DNA from: Thermoanaerobaculia bacterium
GTDB lineage: Bacteria > Acidobacteriota > Thermoanaerobaculia > Multivoradales > Multivoraceae
Direction: 5' to 3'
Assembly: GCA_022823665.1 (NCBI GenBank)
Contig: JAJEHN010000016.1
Coordinates: 62,001 to 126,000 of the forward strand
DNA: 64,000 bases
The notes below the pieces were generated by a model. It saw nothing but the letters and a program-made list of their open reading frames with translations, searched no databases and was not told the origin of the DNA. Shown here piece after piece: positions 42,868 to 51,448 of this stretch; the first letter of the stretch is position 1; each line of letters begins with the position of its first letter. Made by a program: the position numbers and the translations under genes.

Positions 42868-45800
42868 GCGGGGTGATTGGCTGGTTCGCCCGCAACGGCG
42901 TGGCGGCGAACCTCCTGATGGTGTTCATCGTGGTATGGGGACTGCTTGCCCTGAACGGGATGCCGATCGAGGTCTTTCCGAGCATCGAGATGCAGACGAT
43001 CACCGTGAACGTGCCCTACCTCGGCGCCGCGCCCGAGGAGGTCGAGCAGGGCGTGTGCCTTCGGATCGAGGAAGCGGTGCAGGACCTCGAGGGCGTGACC
43101 ACGGTACGTTCTACAGCGGCCGAGGGCGCCGGCGTCGTCGTCATCGAACTGGACGCGGACGCGGAACCGCGGGCCGTGCTGGACCAGGTCAAGTCGCGCG
43201 TCGATGCGATCGCGACCTTCCCGGAAGAGACCGAGGAGCCGATCATCCAGGCGGCGCTGATCCGGCGCAGGGCGATCACGGTGGCCGTGTACGGCGACAT
43301 CGGGGAAAGGGCGCTCAAGGCGTTCGCGGAGGAGATCCGCGACGGACTGTCGGCGCTTCCCGACGTTTCGCAGGTGGAGCTTGACGCGGTTCGACCCGAC
43401 GAGATTTCGATCGAAGTGTCGGAGGCCACGCTTCGGCAGTACGGTCTGACGTTCGACGAGGTCGTTCAGGCGGTGCGGCGATCGTCGATCGACCTGCCGG
43501 GCGGAGCGGTTCGCGCGCGTGGCGGCGAGATCCTGCTGCGTACGATGGGTCAGGCGTACCGAGGTTCGGAGTACGGCGCTGTCGTGCTGCGGGCGCGGCC
43601 GGACGGCAACCGCCTGCTTCTCCGGGACGTGGCGGAGGTGACCGACGGCTTCGCCGAGACGGAGGTGACTTCGCGGTTCGACGGTCAGCCGGTCGCACTG
43701 GTGCAGGTCTACCGGGTGGGCGACCAGAGCGCGCTGCGGCTTGCGCGTCAGGTCAAGGAGTTCGTTGCGGAACGCGAACCGTCGTTGCCCCCGGGCCTTC
43801 AGATGACGACCTGGCTGGACGACACGGTGCCGCTCGAGGACCGGATGCGGGTTCTGCTGGAGAGCGGCCGCCTGGGGCTGTTCCTCGTGTTCCTGATGCT
43901 CGCGCTGTTTCTGAAGTTCCGGCTGGCGCTCTGGGTGTCCGTTGGCATCGCCGTGTCCTTCATCGGTTCGCTCGGCGTGCTGAGGATGCTCGACGTTTCG
44001 ATCAACGTGATGTCCCTGTTCGCGTTCCTGCTCGTGCTCGGGATCGTGGTTGACGACGCGATCGTCGTCGGCGAGAACATCTATCGTCATTTCGAGATGG
44101 GCAAGTCCGGCCTGCGTGCCGCGGTCGACGGCGCACGCCAGGTGGCGACACCGGTCACCTTCTCGATTCTCACGACTCTGGCCGCGTTCTCGCCGTTGAT
44201 CAGCTCGGTCGAAGGGCCGTCCGGGGCGGTCGCGAGGATCATTCCGATCGTCGTCGTCGGCTGTCTCGGGTTCTCCCTGATCGAGTCGATGCTGGTGCTG
44301 CCGAACCACCTGTCGCACCTGTCGCACGGACGCGAAGACCGCGAGCGGCGCGGGGTCTCCCGGGGCTGGTACCGGTTCCAGGGCTTCTTCGCCGATGGGA
44401 TGCAGTGGGTGATCGACCGCGGCTACCGGCCGCTTATCGAGCGGGCGATCGAGTGGCGCTACTCGACCCTGGCCATCGCACTGGCCGTCCTTGCGATTAC
44501 CGCGGCCTACGTCGTCTCGGGCCGCGTCAAGTTCGAGTTCTTCGAGGACGTCGACGGCGACAATGCGGTCGTCCTCCTGACCATGCCCCAGGGGACCTCG
44601 GCGGATGTAACCCTTGGCGCTCTGCGTCGCATCGAGGAGGCGGCCTTCGAGGTCGAGGCGGATCTCGAGGCCGAAGGCCACGGAGGGGTTTTCCGCCACG
44701 TGATGGCGACGGTCGGCGCCCAGCCCTACGCGGCGCTTCAGCGGGCGAGCGGGCCGGCGGCGGGCTACGAGGTGGCGGTGGCGGCGCCGCACGAGGGCGA
44801 GGTCAACATCGAACTGGTTCCCGGCCTGGAGCGGCCGATTCCCACGGCGGAGGTGGTCCGGCGGTGGCGGGAGAAGGTGGGGCGGGTGCCAGACGCGGTC
44901 CGGGTCGACTTCACGTCCAGCCTGGTCAGCTTCGGGGCTCCCGTGGATGTTCAGCTCACGGGCGGCAGTCTGGGCGACCTGCGGGCGGCGGCCGAGGAGA
45001 TCAGGGAGCGGCTCGCGGATTATCCGGGGGTGTTCGACATCTCGGACTCCTTCCGCGCCGGCAAGCGGGAGATTCGGCTGGAACTCGACCCGCGTGCCGA
45101 CGCGCTGGGCCTGAGTCTGGAGGATATGGGACGCCAGGTGAGGCAGGGCTTCTACGGCGCCGAGGCGCAGCGGATCCAGCGGGGCCGCGACGACGTGCGG
45201 GTCATGGTGCGTTACCCGGCCGACGAGCGAGAGACGCTGGCGTCGCTCGAGGACATGCGGATCCGTACGCCGGCGGGAGCGGAGGTGCCGTTCTCCTTCG
45301 CGGGCCGCGCCGAGTTCGGCCGGGGCTTTGCAACGATCGAGCGAATCGACCGGCGGCGTGCCATCAATGTCGTCGCGGATGTCGACGCGGCAGTCATTAC
45401 GCCGAACGAAGTCGTTTCCGATCTGGAAGCGAACGTGCTGCCTGAGATTCTGGAGCGTTACCCGGGACTGACCTACTCGCTCGCGGGCGAACAGGAAGAG
45501 CAGGTGCGGGCGTTCGAGGGTCTCTTCCGCGCGCTTGCGTTGGCGCTGATCGGCATCTACGCCCTGTTGGCGATCCCGTTCCGCTCCTACCTGCAGCCGC
45601 TCATCGTGATGAGCGCGATTCCCTTCGGCCTGATCGGCGCCGTGGTCGGCCACCGCCTCGCGGGTTTCAACCTGACGATGCTGTCGCTGCTCGGCCTGAT
45701 CGCGCTGACAGGAGTCGTCGTCAACGATTCCCTGGTCATGGTCGACTTCATCAACCGGCGGCTCCGGATCGGCATGCCGGTTCACCAGGCGATCCACGAT

Positions 45801-46076
45801 GCCGGCGCCGCCCGCTTCCGGCCGATCGTCCTGACCTCGCTGACTACGTTCGTGGGGCTGCTGCCCCTGCTGCTCGAACGGAGCTTCCAGGCCCAGTTCC
45901 TGATCCCGATGGCGGTGTCGCTCGCCTTCGGGGTCCTGTTCGCGACCGCGATCACGCTGCTGCTCGTGCCGGCGCTCTACGCCATCCTCAACGACTTCCG
46001 TTCCCAGCTCGCCATCCACGGCGCGAAGCCCCCGGCGGCCTCGCCCGCGGAAGCCGAGCCTGCCCTGGGGGCCTGA
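42864..46076 (+). CDS. RND efflux pump inner-membrane transporter
   Basis: A 1,070-residue AcrB-like proton-driven exporter with twelve transmembrane helices and two large periplasmic loops. The proton-relay aspartates are kept in GIVVDDAIVVGENIYRH. At the position of AcrB Lys940 (TM10) the sequence reads VVVNDSLVMVDFINRR, with Asn in place of Lys, as in a subgroup of RND pumps. Substrate is not readable. Complete tripartite operon with 40172 and 41695. The antisense ORF 42318-46019 is a shadow. Confidence 0.93.
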   Translation: MSGVIGWFARNGVAANLLMVFIVVWGLLALNGMPIEVFPSIEMQTITVNVPYLGAAPEEVEQGVCLRIEEAVQDLEGVTTVRSTAAEGAGVVVIELDADAEPRAVLDQVKSRVDAIATFPEETEEPIIQAALIRRRAITVAVYGDIGERALKAFAEEIRDGLSALPDVSQVELDAVRPDEISIEVSEATLRQYGLTFDEVVQAVRRSSIDLPGGAVRARGGEILLRTMGQAYRGSEYGAVVLRARPDGNRLLLRDVAEVTDGFAETEVTSRFDGQPVALVQVYRVGDQSALRLARQVKEFVAEREPSLPPGLQMTTWLDDTVPLEDRMRVLLESGRLGLFLVFLMLALFLKFRLALWVSVGIAVSFIGSLGVLRMLDVSINVMSLFAFLLVLGIVVDDAIVVGENIYRHFEMGKSGLRAAVDGARQVATPVTFSILTTLAAFSPLISSVEGPSGAVARIIPIVVVGCLGFSLIESMLVLPNHLSHLSHGREDRERRGVSRGWYRFQGFFADGMQWVIDRGYRPLIERAIEWRYSTLAIALAVLAITAAYVVSGRVKFEFFEDVDGDNAVVLLTMPQGTSADVTLGALRRIEEAAFEVEADLEAEGHGGVFRHVMATVGAQPYAALQRASGPAAGYEVAVAAPHEGEVNIELVPGLERPIPTAEVVRRWREKVGRVPDAVRVDFTSSLVSFGAPVDVQLTGGSLGDLRAAAEEIRERLADYPGVFDISDSFRAGKREIRLELDPRADALGLSLEDMGRQVRQGFYGAEAQRIQRGRDDVRVMVRYPADERETLASLEDMRIRTPAGAEVPFSFAGRAEFGRGFATIERIDRRRAINVVADVDAAVITPNEVVSDLEANVLPEILERYPGLTYSLAGEQEEQVRAFEGLFRALALALIGIYALLAIPFRSYLQPLIVMSAIPFGLIGAVVGHRLAGFNLTMLSLLGLIALTGVVVNDSLVMVDFINRRLRIGMPVHQAIHDAGAARFRPIVLTSLTTFVGLLPLLLERSFQAQFLIPMAVSLAFGVLFATAITLLLVPALYAILNDFRSQLAIHGAKPPAASPAEAEPALGA

Positions 46077-46107
46077 ACCGTCCGTCGTTCGCTGGCGGTC
46101 GGTTCAG
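46073..46107. terminator. Bidirectional hairpin between RND and enoyl-CoA hydratase genes
   Basis: CTGAACCG (46073-46080) pairs perfectly with CGGTTCAG (46100-46107); inside, CCG/CGG can pair after a T-T mismatch. The left arm includes the RND stop codon. It fills the 33-base convergent gap. Confidence 0.6.
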
Positions 46108-46109
46108 GA

Positions 46110-46943
46110 TCAGCGTTCGAAGCGCGGCGCCCGCTTCTCCATGAACGCCCGCACGGCCTCCCTGTGGTCCGCCGTCCGCACGGAGCGGACCATCCCCTCC
46201 GCTTCGGCGGAAAGCGATTCCCGCAAGTCGCCCAGCACCGCCCGGTTCACGTTCCGCTTCATGAAGCGGAGCGCGCTCCTGGGCCCGTTGGCCAGCTCCA
46301 GCGCCAGCTCGCGCGCGGTGGCGGCCAGATCCTCGAACGGCACGATCCGGTTGACGATCCCGAGCCGCAGGCACTCCTCGGCCGGGATGCGGCGTGCCGT
46401 CATCAGCAGTTCCTTCGCCACTGCCGGCCCGACCAGCCGGGTCAGGAACCAGCTCGACCCGTAGTCGCCCGACAGGCCGATGTTGCGAAACGCGGTGGTG
46501 ACGAAGGTGTCGTCGGCCATGATCCGCAGGTCGGCGGCGAGCGCGATGGAGAGTCCGGCGCCAGCCGCGGGCCCGGGCAGGGCGGCGACGATGGGCTTGT
46601 CCAGCTCCGCCATCCGCAGGGTCAGGGTTTCCTGCTTCTGGATCAGGGCGGCCACGGCTTCGTCGACGGTCGGCGGCGCTTTGGGCGCTTCGCCGTCCTT
46701 TCCGCGGTTCGACCCCATCCCCGAGACGTCGCCGCCGGCGCAGAACGCCCTGCCGGCGCCGGTCAGCAGGATGGCGCCGCAGCGTTCGTCCGCCTCAAGC
46801 GTGAGCAGGATGCTCCGCAGCGCCGGGGTCAGGATGTCGCCCAGGGCGTTCCGCTTGTCCGGCTTGTTCAGCGTCACCGTGGCGACGCCGTCCTCGAGGG
46901 CGCAGAGAAGCTCGTTTGTGCCGGTGTCGATCGTGCTCATCAC
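46110..46943 (-). CDS. Enoyl-CoA hydratase/isomerase family protein
   Basis: Crotonase-fold enzyme of 277 residues. Oxyanion-hole segments are GAGRAFCAGGDVSGMG (about 61-76) and LPGPAAGAGLSIALAADLR (about 112-130). The second catalytic glutamate of classical hydratases (GNxGLxPE) reads FRNIGLSGDYGSSW, so Glu is replaced around Asp; hydratase activity is uncertain and isomerase or other crotonase chemistry is possible. Single gene; starts at ATG 46943 or 46940. Confidence 0.85.
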   Translation of the reverse strand: MMSTIDTGTNELLCALEDGVATVTLNKPDKRNALGDILTPALRSILLTLEADERCGAILLTGAGRAFCAGGDVSGMGSNRGKDGEAPKAPPTVDEAVAALIQKQETLTLRMAELDKPIVAALPGPAAGAGLSIALAADLRIMADDTFVTTAFRNIGLSGDYGSSWFLTRLVGPAVAKELLMTARRIPAEECLRLGIVNRIVPFEDLAATARELALELANGPRSALRFMKRNVNRAVLGDLRESLSAEAEGMVRSVRTADHREAVRAFMEKRAPRFER

Positions 46944-46973
46944 TGCGTCTCCTGGAACGGCCGCTGGCCTGGG

Positions 46974-48152
46974 TTAGCGGGCCACGATACCGGCACCAGC
47001 ACCGACGCGGCAGGTGTGGATCTTCGGCCGCCTGCCGAAGCGATGCTCGAACGCTGACGCGGTTTGGTGGCGGACGTGGCCGGCGGCGGCTTCGCTCGCG
47101 ATCGCGGTGACGCAACCGCCGAAGCCGGCGCCGGTCAGCCGGGCGCCGTAGCAGCCTTCGGCGCCGGCGGCGGCTTCCTGGAGCACGTCGAGTTCCTCGA
47201 TGCTGACCTCGTAGTCGTTGCGGGAACTGCGGTGGGACTGCGCCATCAGGTCACCGAGCGCGTGCAGGTCGCCCTGGCGCAGCGCTTCGGCGCCGTCGAG
47301 AACCCGACGGCACTCGGTGACGACGTGGCGGGCGCGGCCGTCGAGCGGTGGTTTCAGCACGTGTTGCAGCCGGTCCAGGTCGGCCGGTTCCAGGTCGCGA
47401 AGCGTGGAGAGTTCCGGCAAGAGGGGCCGCAACAGGTCCGCGGCGCGGAAGCACTCGCTCTTCCGGTCGTTGAATCCGGTGCCGGAAGCGAGGGCGCGCC
47501 GGACTCCCGTATCCGCGACCAGAAAGACGAGATCGTCCGGCGTCGGGATCAGCTCGTGCTCGAGCGAGCGGCAGTCGAGCAGCAGGGCGTGTCCTTCGCG
47601 GCCGTGGACCGAGGCGAACTGGTCCATGATCCCGGACTGAACGCCGACGTACTCGTTCTCGACCGTCTGGCCGACCTGGGCTCGGTCGATGCCGGAGAGC
47701 CGGAAGCCGGCGAGCTGCTCCCAGGCCACGAGGAACGCCATCTCGACCGCCGCCGATGAACTGACGCCGGCGCCGACCGGCAGGTCGCCTCCGAACGCGG
47801 CTTCGATCGGCGGTACGGCGATGCTTCGTTGACGAAGCGCCCAGGCCAGTCCCCGCGGATAGTCCGCCCAGGACGCCGGTCCGCCACGCTCCGCAACCCG
47901 CGGTCCGGGCTCCGCGACGTCGAAGGCGGCCTCCTCGTCCAGGTCGAGCGCCGCGAGCCGGGTCGAATCGCCGGGCGCGCGCCGCGCCGCAACCCACACC
48001 GCGCGGTCGATCGCCGCGGGCAGCACCCAGCCCTCGCTGTAGTCGACGTGCGCCCCGAGCAGGTTGACCCGCCCGGGCGCCCGGGCAACCACCTCGGGCT
48101 TGGCGCCGAAACGCTTCCGGAACGCGTCGACGACGCGGTCGACCTGTGTCAC
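46974..48152 (-). CDS. galK: Galactokinase-like GHMP sugar kinase
   Basis: ATP-dependent sugar 1-kinase of the GHMP family, 392 residues from GTG 48152. Motif 1 APGRVNLLGAHVDYSEGWVLP differs from the galactokinase GRVNLIGEHTDYN. The sugar-contacting Glu34 (E. coli numbering, coincidentally equal here) is Ala and the Thr is Val. Motif 2 LPVGAGVSSSAAVEMAF, the catalytic Asp in GVQSGIMDQFAS, and motif 3 RLTGAGFGGC are intact. The Glu normally hydrogen-bonds the galactose C6 hydroxyl, so the substrate may differ from galactose. The track start at 48362 is in another gene's shadow. Confidence 0.8.
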   Translation of the reverse strand: MTQVDRVVDAFRKRFGAKPEVVARAPGRVNLLGAHVDYSEGWVLPAAIDRAVWVAARRAPGDSTRLAALDLDEEAAFDVAEPGPRVAERGGPASWADYPRGLAWALRQRSIAVPPIEAAFGGDLPVGAGVSSSAAVEMAFLVAWEQLAGFRLSGIDRAQVGQTVENEYVGVQSGIMDQFASVHGREGHALLLDCRSLEHELIPTPDDLVFLVADTGVRRALASGTGFNDRKSECFRAADLLRPLLPELSTLRDLEPADLDRLQHVLKPPLDGRARHVVTECRRVLDGAEALRQGDLHALGDLMAQSHRSSRNDYEVSIEELDVLQEAAAGAEGCYGARLTGAGFGGCVTAIASEAAAGHVRHQTASAFEHRFGRRPKIHTCRVGAGAGIVAR

Positions 48153-48184
48153 GCCGGCCGGATGTCGGTCAAGGTGGGCCGGGG

Positions 48185-48634
48185 CTACGCCAGGAGGTGG
48201 TACATGTCGGTACGCCGCCTGGCCGGGTCGTCGTGCCAGTCGCCGTAGATCTCCCAGCACGGACCCGCGAGGACGAGGTTCTGCTCGGCGCACCATTGGT
48301 GGATTGCCTGATGCACGCCTGGGATTCCCGCGTAATCGCCGTGGAAGGTGGCGTGGGCGCACCTTCCTGCGGGAGTCGCGGAGCGGGCGAGGCCGTCCGC
48401 GGCTTCGGTGGCGGCGGGCACCTGGACGCCTACGTCGACTTCCATCCGGCCGCCGCTGACATCGCGGTAGAACCAGACCTGCTGACCGGCGTCTTCGATG
48501 CCGTGTTCCTGCACGAAGGCGCCGACCCGGTCCATCAAGGGCATGAGCTTGCCGGGTACCTCCGCGAAGGTGACGGAGGCGCGGGCCGCCAGCAAGGGTT
48601 GTTCTTCGACGGTGACGATCGAGATCTCGGTCAC
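48185..48634 (-). CDS. GyrI-like small-molecule-binding domain protein
   Basis: A 149-residue single-domain protein of the GyrI/SHS2-like family (EISIVTVEEQPLLAARASVTF, a central MEVDVGVQVP, and a C-terminal CWEIYGDWHDDP). Such stand-alone domains bind or hydrolyse small hydrophobic compounds. GTG 48634 has an excellent ribosome site (GAGGAGAG, 6-7 bases), which decides the start over ATG 48658. It lies just upstream of the galactokinase-like gene (32 bases) on the same strand. Confidence 0.78.
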   Translation of the reverse strand: MTEISIVTVEEQPLLAARASVTFAEVPGKLMPLMDRVGAFVQEHGIEDAGQQVWFYRDVSGGRMEVDVGVQVPAATEAADGLARSATPAGRCAHATFHGDYAGIPGVHQAIHQWCAEQNLVLAGPCWEIYGDWHDDPARRRTDMYHLLA

Positions 48635-48677
48635 TGTGTGCTCTCCTCGGTTACCCATAGGTTGATCGTTGCTCCTC

Positions 48678-48697
48678 GCAGGCTAGATTGTGCCTGC
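48678..48697 (-). terminator. Hairpin downstream of the GH20 gene
   Basis: GCAGGC and GCCTGC pair across an 8-base loop in the 70-base gap between the GH20 stop and the GyrI-like start. It is a candidate terminator for the GH20 transcript; no T-tract. Confidence 0.35.
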
Positions 48698-48704
48698 ATG
48701 CCAA

Positions 48705-50651
48705 TCAAGGCCTGTCGAGGGTGGTCGCTGCCCGCAGCAGGAGGTCCTGCGACTCGCGCAGGCCGCCCTCGCGGCTGGTGGCGAGCCAGACGTCGGGGAG
48801 GTCGTTGGCGATGCGCCGGAGGTCTGCGCCGAGGGCAGTCCGGACCTTCGGCGCGAGTTCGTCGGCCCGCAGTCCGCGGCCGGCGGCGAGGCGTGCGATA
48901 CCCAGGCGGCAGCACCAGGCCATGATTCGACAGGTCCAGTCGAGAGCGGTGTGGTTGGGGTCGCCGGCCAGCGGCTGGCGGATCTCGGCCAGCCGTGCGT
49001 ACGTCCTTTGTAGCCGGGCGATGCTCAGCCGCCGGAAGCGCCGGTGGCTGAGGTCGTCGTCGATGAACCGGAGCAGGTAGAAGAGGGCGGTGCCGTTGAG
49101 CACCGGGCCGCCGCAGTCGAGGTCGACGGCGCCGAGATCGACGACGGTGCGCGCCAGCGTCTCGTCGCCGTCGTAGACCAGGCCAGCGGCATGGTCGAGC
49201 CAGGCCACTTCGTTGCGCTCCGGGCGGCTTGCCTCTTCCCGCGCCGTCTCGACAGACCAGGCGAAGCCGGCGCCGATCGATAGCGGCAGCTCGGCGATCG
49301 CGGGTGGCTGCAGGTGGCCGTGGTCGCCCCAGTCCGTGATGAGAAAACCCCGGGCGCCGGCCTCGGAGCCAGCTGTCGCGGCAAGGGCCAGGTTGCCGAC
49401 GGCGTTCTGCAGCCGTCCGCCGAAGCTGTGCCAACTGCTGGTTCCCGGGCATACCCAGAACTCCCGACCCGAAGCCGCCAGCTTGTCGCACTGGTCGACG
49501 TACGGGTGGTTCGCTTCGTAGCCCCAGCACAAGGCGACTGCATCCTCCGGGACCTGGTCGACCAGTTCCGGGTAGCGCAGGATGATGTCGCCCCAGAAGA
49601 GCATCCGGCAGCCGCGCTCGGTGACCAGGCCGTGGACGCGGCGGAGGAAGTCGAGATACACGGCCGGCTTGCCGCGCTCTTCGCACGCCTTACCGGAGCG
49701 CCCTCGGCCGAGATCGAACGTCTCGTCGAGACCGACGTTGAACCGGGGGCTCGTGAACTGGGGCAGGAGCTCGTCGTAGAGGCCGGCGAGGAGTTCGAGG
49801 ACCCGCGGGTCGGTGGCGCACAGGCTGAACGGCTCGGGGTCGATGGAGAAGGGGTGCTGGAAGCCCTCGGGCACTTCGGCCAGCGGCCGGTAGCGGTCGT
49901 GGACCAGCCAGCGATGGAAATGGCCGAAGCTGTTCTGGTTGGGCGTCAGCTCGATGAACCGCTCACGGCAACAGGCATCGAGCCTGCGGATCTCCTCGGC
50001 GGTGAACGGAGAAGCGTCGCGCCAGACGTCCTCGTGGTCAGCGTAGGCGTAGGTGTGCTCGACGTAGAGCTGGAGGTGGTTGATCTTCCAGGCGGCGAGC
50101 CGCTCGATCAGCCGCTCTAGGTAGTCCATCCGGGGTACGCGGTTGCGGCTCACGTCGAGCATCGCGCCGCGGATGGGGAAGTCCGGCCGGTCTTCGATCT
50201 CGACGGCTGGCGCCTCGAAGCCGGCGGCCGCCGGCCGGCCGCGCGCGGCGAGCCACTGCTTCAGGGTGGAGGCCGCCCGGAACACTCCGGTCGGCGTCGC
50301 GGCGTCGACCCGGATGCCGCTACGGTCGACGCGCAGGCGATAGCTCTCGTCGGCTGGGACCTGGACCGGCGCGTCTCGGCCGGACCCGGTCGAGTCGACC
50401 CGGACCCTGCAGGCAATGGCGGTCGCGGCCCCGGCGTCGTCGCCTGCGAACTCCGGCGCTGCCAGGTCGAGGGCGGAGTCCGCGAGTGCCCGGTGCAGGC
50501 CGGCGACCGCGAACTCCACTTCCTCCGAGGCCGGTCCCCGCTCGGTCCCTGCAGCCGTCACCTGGAGCGGGACGGGCAGGCCTCCCGGCAGGACCAGGGA
50601 GTCGGCGGCGTCAAGGACCTCGACCCGCCGCGGCGGCGGCCAGAGACTCAC
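48705..50651 (-). CDS. Glycoside hydrolase family 20 beta-N-acetylhexosaminidase
   Basis: A 648-residue enzyme expected to release terminal beta-linked GlcNAc/GalNAc. It has an N-terminal GH20b-like domain (about 1-150) with the DESYRLRVDRSGIRVDAATPTGVFRAASTL pattern in pieces. The TIM barrel begins RGAMLDVSRNRVPRMDYL. The catalytic Asp-Glu pair is in FNVGLDETFDLG; most GH20s read HxGGDE. No signal peptide is visible, so it may act in the cytosol on imported chitooligosaccharides or muropeptides. The start is GTG 50651, 12 bases after the VOC gene; the track start at 51152 is not used. Confidence 0.85.
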   Translation of the reverse strand: MSLWPPPRRVEVLDAADSLVLPGGLPVPLQVTAAGTERGPASEEVEFAVAGLHRALADSALDLAAPEFAGDDAGAATAIACRVRVDSTGSGRDAPVQVPADESYRLRVDRSGIRVDAATPTGVFRAASTLKQWLAARGRPAAAGFEAPAVEIEDRPDFPIRGAMLDVSRNRVPRMDYLERLIERLAAWKINHLQLYVEHTYAYADHEDVWRDASPFTAEEIRRLDACCRERFIELTPNQNSFGHFHRWLVHDRYRPLAEVPEGFQHPFSIDPEPFSLCATDPRVLELLAGLYDELLPQFTSPRFNVGLDETFDLGRGRSGKACEERGKPAVYLDFLRRVHGLVTERGCRMLFWGDIILRYPELVDQVPEDAVALCWGYEANHPYVDQCDKLAASGREFWVCPGTSSWHSFGGRLQNAVGNLALAATAGSEAGARGFLITDWGDHGHLQPPAIAELPLSIGAGFAWSVETAREEASRPERNEVAWLDHAAGLVYDGDETLARTVVDLGAVDLDCGGPVLNGTALFYLLRFIDDDLSHRRFRRLSIARLQRTYARLAEIRQPLAGDPNHTALDWTCRIMAWCCRLGIARLAAGRGLRADELAPKVRTALGADLRRIANDLPDVWLATSREGGLRESQDLLLRAATTLDRP

Positions 50652-50662
50652 GGGTCCGCGGC

Positions 50663-51310
50663 TCAGGCCCCCCGCAGCCGGATGTCGACGCCGGTCGGGC
50701 TGGTGTGGCGTCCGCCGACGGCGTTGGCCGTGGTCCAGGCGAGATGGTCGATCGCACGTCCCGCCGTCGGTTCCAGGTCGTCGTCGGTCTGCCGGAACAG
50801 CACCCGCATCGTGCCGTAGTTGACGGCCAGCAGGACGTCCTTGAAGGTCTCGGCCGGACCGGGGACGTGCTCCAGCAGCCAGGCGCGGTCCTCCTCGCAG
50901 TCGGGGCCGAGGATGTGGACGTGGTGAAAGCATGGGTGAGCGGTGTCCTCGAGGAGCTCGATCTTCGCTCCCCAGGGATCCGTCACGAAGGAGATGTAGA
51001 GCTTGGCCGGCCCGAAGTGCCGCGGTTCCCAGAACTCGGTGGCGCCATCGCCGAGCATGGCCGCATGCACGTTGTCGAGGTTGTCGACGGACCACCCCGA
51101 GTGGTCGAGCCCGGTGCCGATGCTGGGGCCGGGGCTCTCGGCATGCCGCCAATGGAGGTCCGCGGTACCTTCGCCGGCCCGGAACCTGGCGGCGGCGCCG
51201 GCGATGCTCTCCAGCACTTCGCCGCCGAAGTGCCGCGCGTACCAGTCGGCGGCGGCGACCGGGTCGGAGGCGTTCAGCGCCAGGCGGTTGAATCGGCAGG
51301 TGTCGGTCAT
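50663..51310 (-). CDS. VOC-family (glyoxalase/bleomycin resistance-like) protein
   Basis: A 215-residue protein with two VOC-type beta-alpha-beta-beta-beta units. The first has RLALNASDPVAAADWYARHFGG, a metal-ligand candidate LDHSGWSVDNLD and KLYISFVTDPWGAKIELLE. The second has FHHVHILGPDCEED and a RAIDHLAWTT repeat. Likely a metal-dependent lyase, isomerase or dioxygenase; substrate unknown. It precedes the GH20 gene in the same transcript and is divergent from recD2. Confidence 0.8.
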   Translation of the reverse strand: MTDTCRFNRLALNASDPVAAADWYARHFGGEVLESIAGAAARFRAGEGTADLHWRHAESPGPSIGTGLDHSGWSVDNLDNVHAAMLGDGATEFWEPRHFGPAKLYISFVTDPWGAKIELLEDTAHPCFHHVHILGPDCEEDRAWLLEHVPGPAETFKDVLLAVNYGTMRVLFRQTDDDLEPTAGRAIDHLAWTTANAVGGRHTSPTGVDIRLRGA

Positions 51311-51448
51311 TTGGGGAGGCTCCTCAGGCTTCGGTTGGGCGGAAAGAGAAGGGCGGTGATTGTGTCACCGATCGGCCGTGCCGCGCGGGTCTCGTCCGAT
51401 CGGGCGTAAGCTGTGTCCCGTGAGAGGGATGCGGGGCGGCAGCCCGCC

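Noticed and set aside
42318-46019. 1,233-codon minus-strand ORF
   Set aside because: It is antisense to the RND pump gene, made of His/Arg/Asp/Gln-rich low-complexity sequence typical of GC-rich shadow frames.
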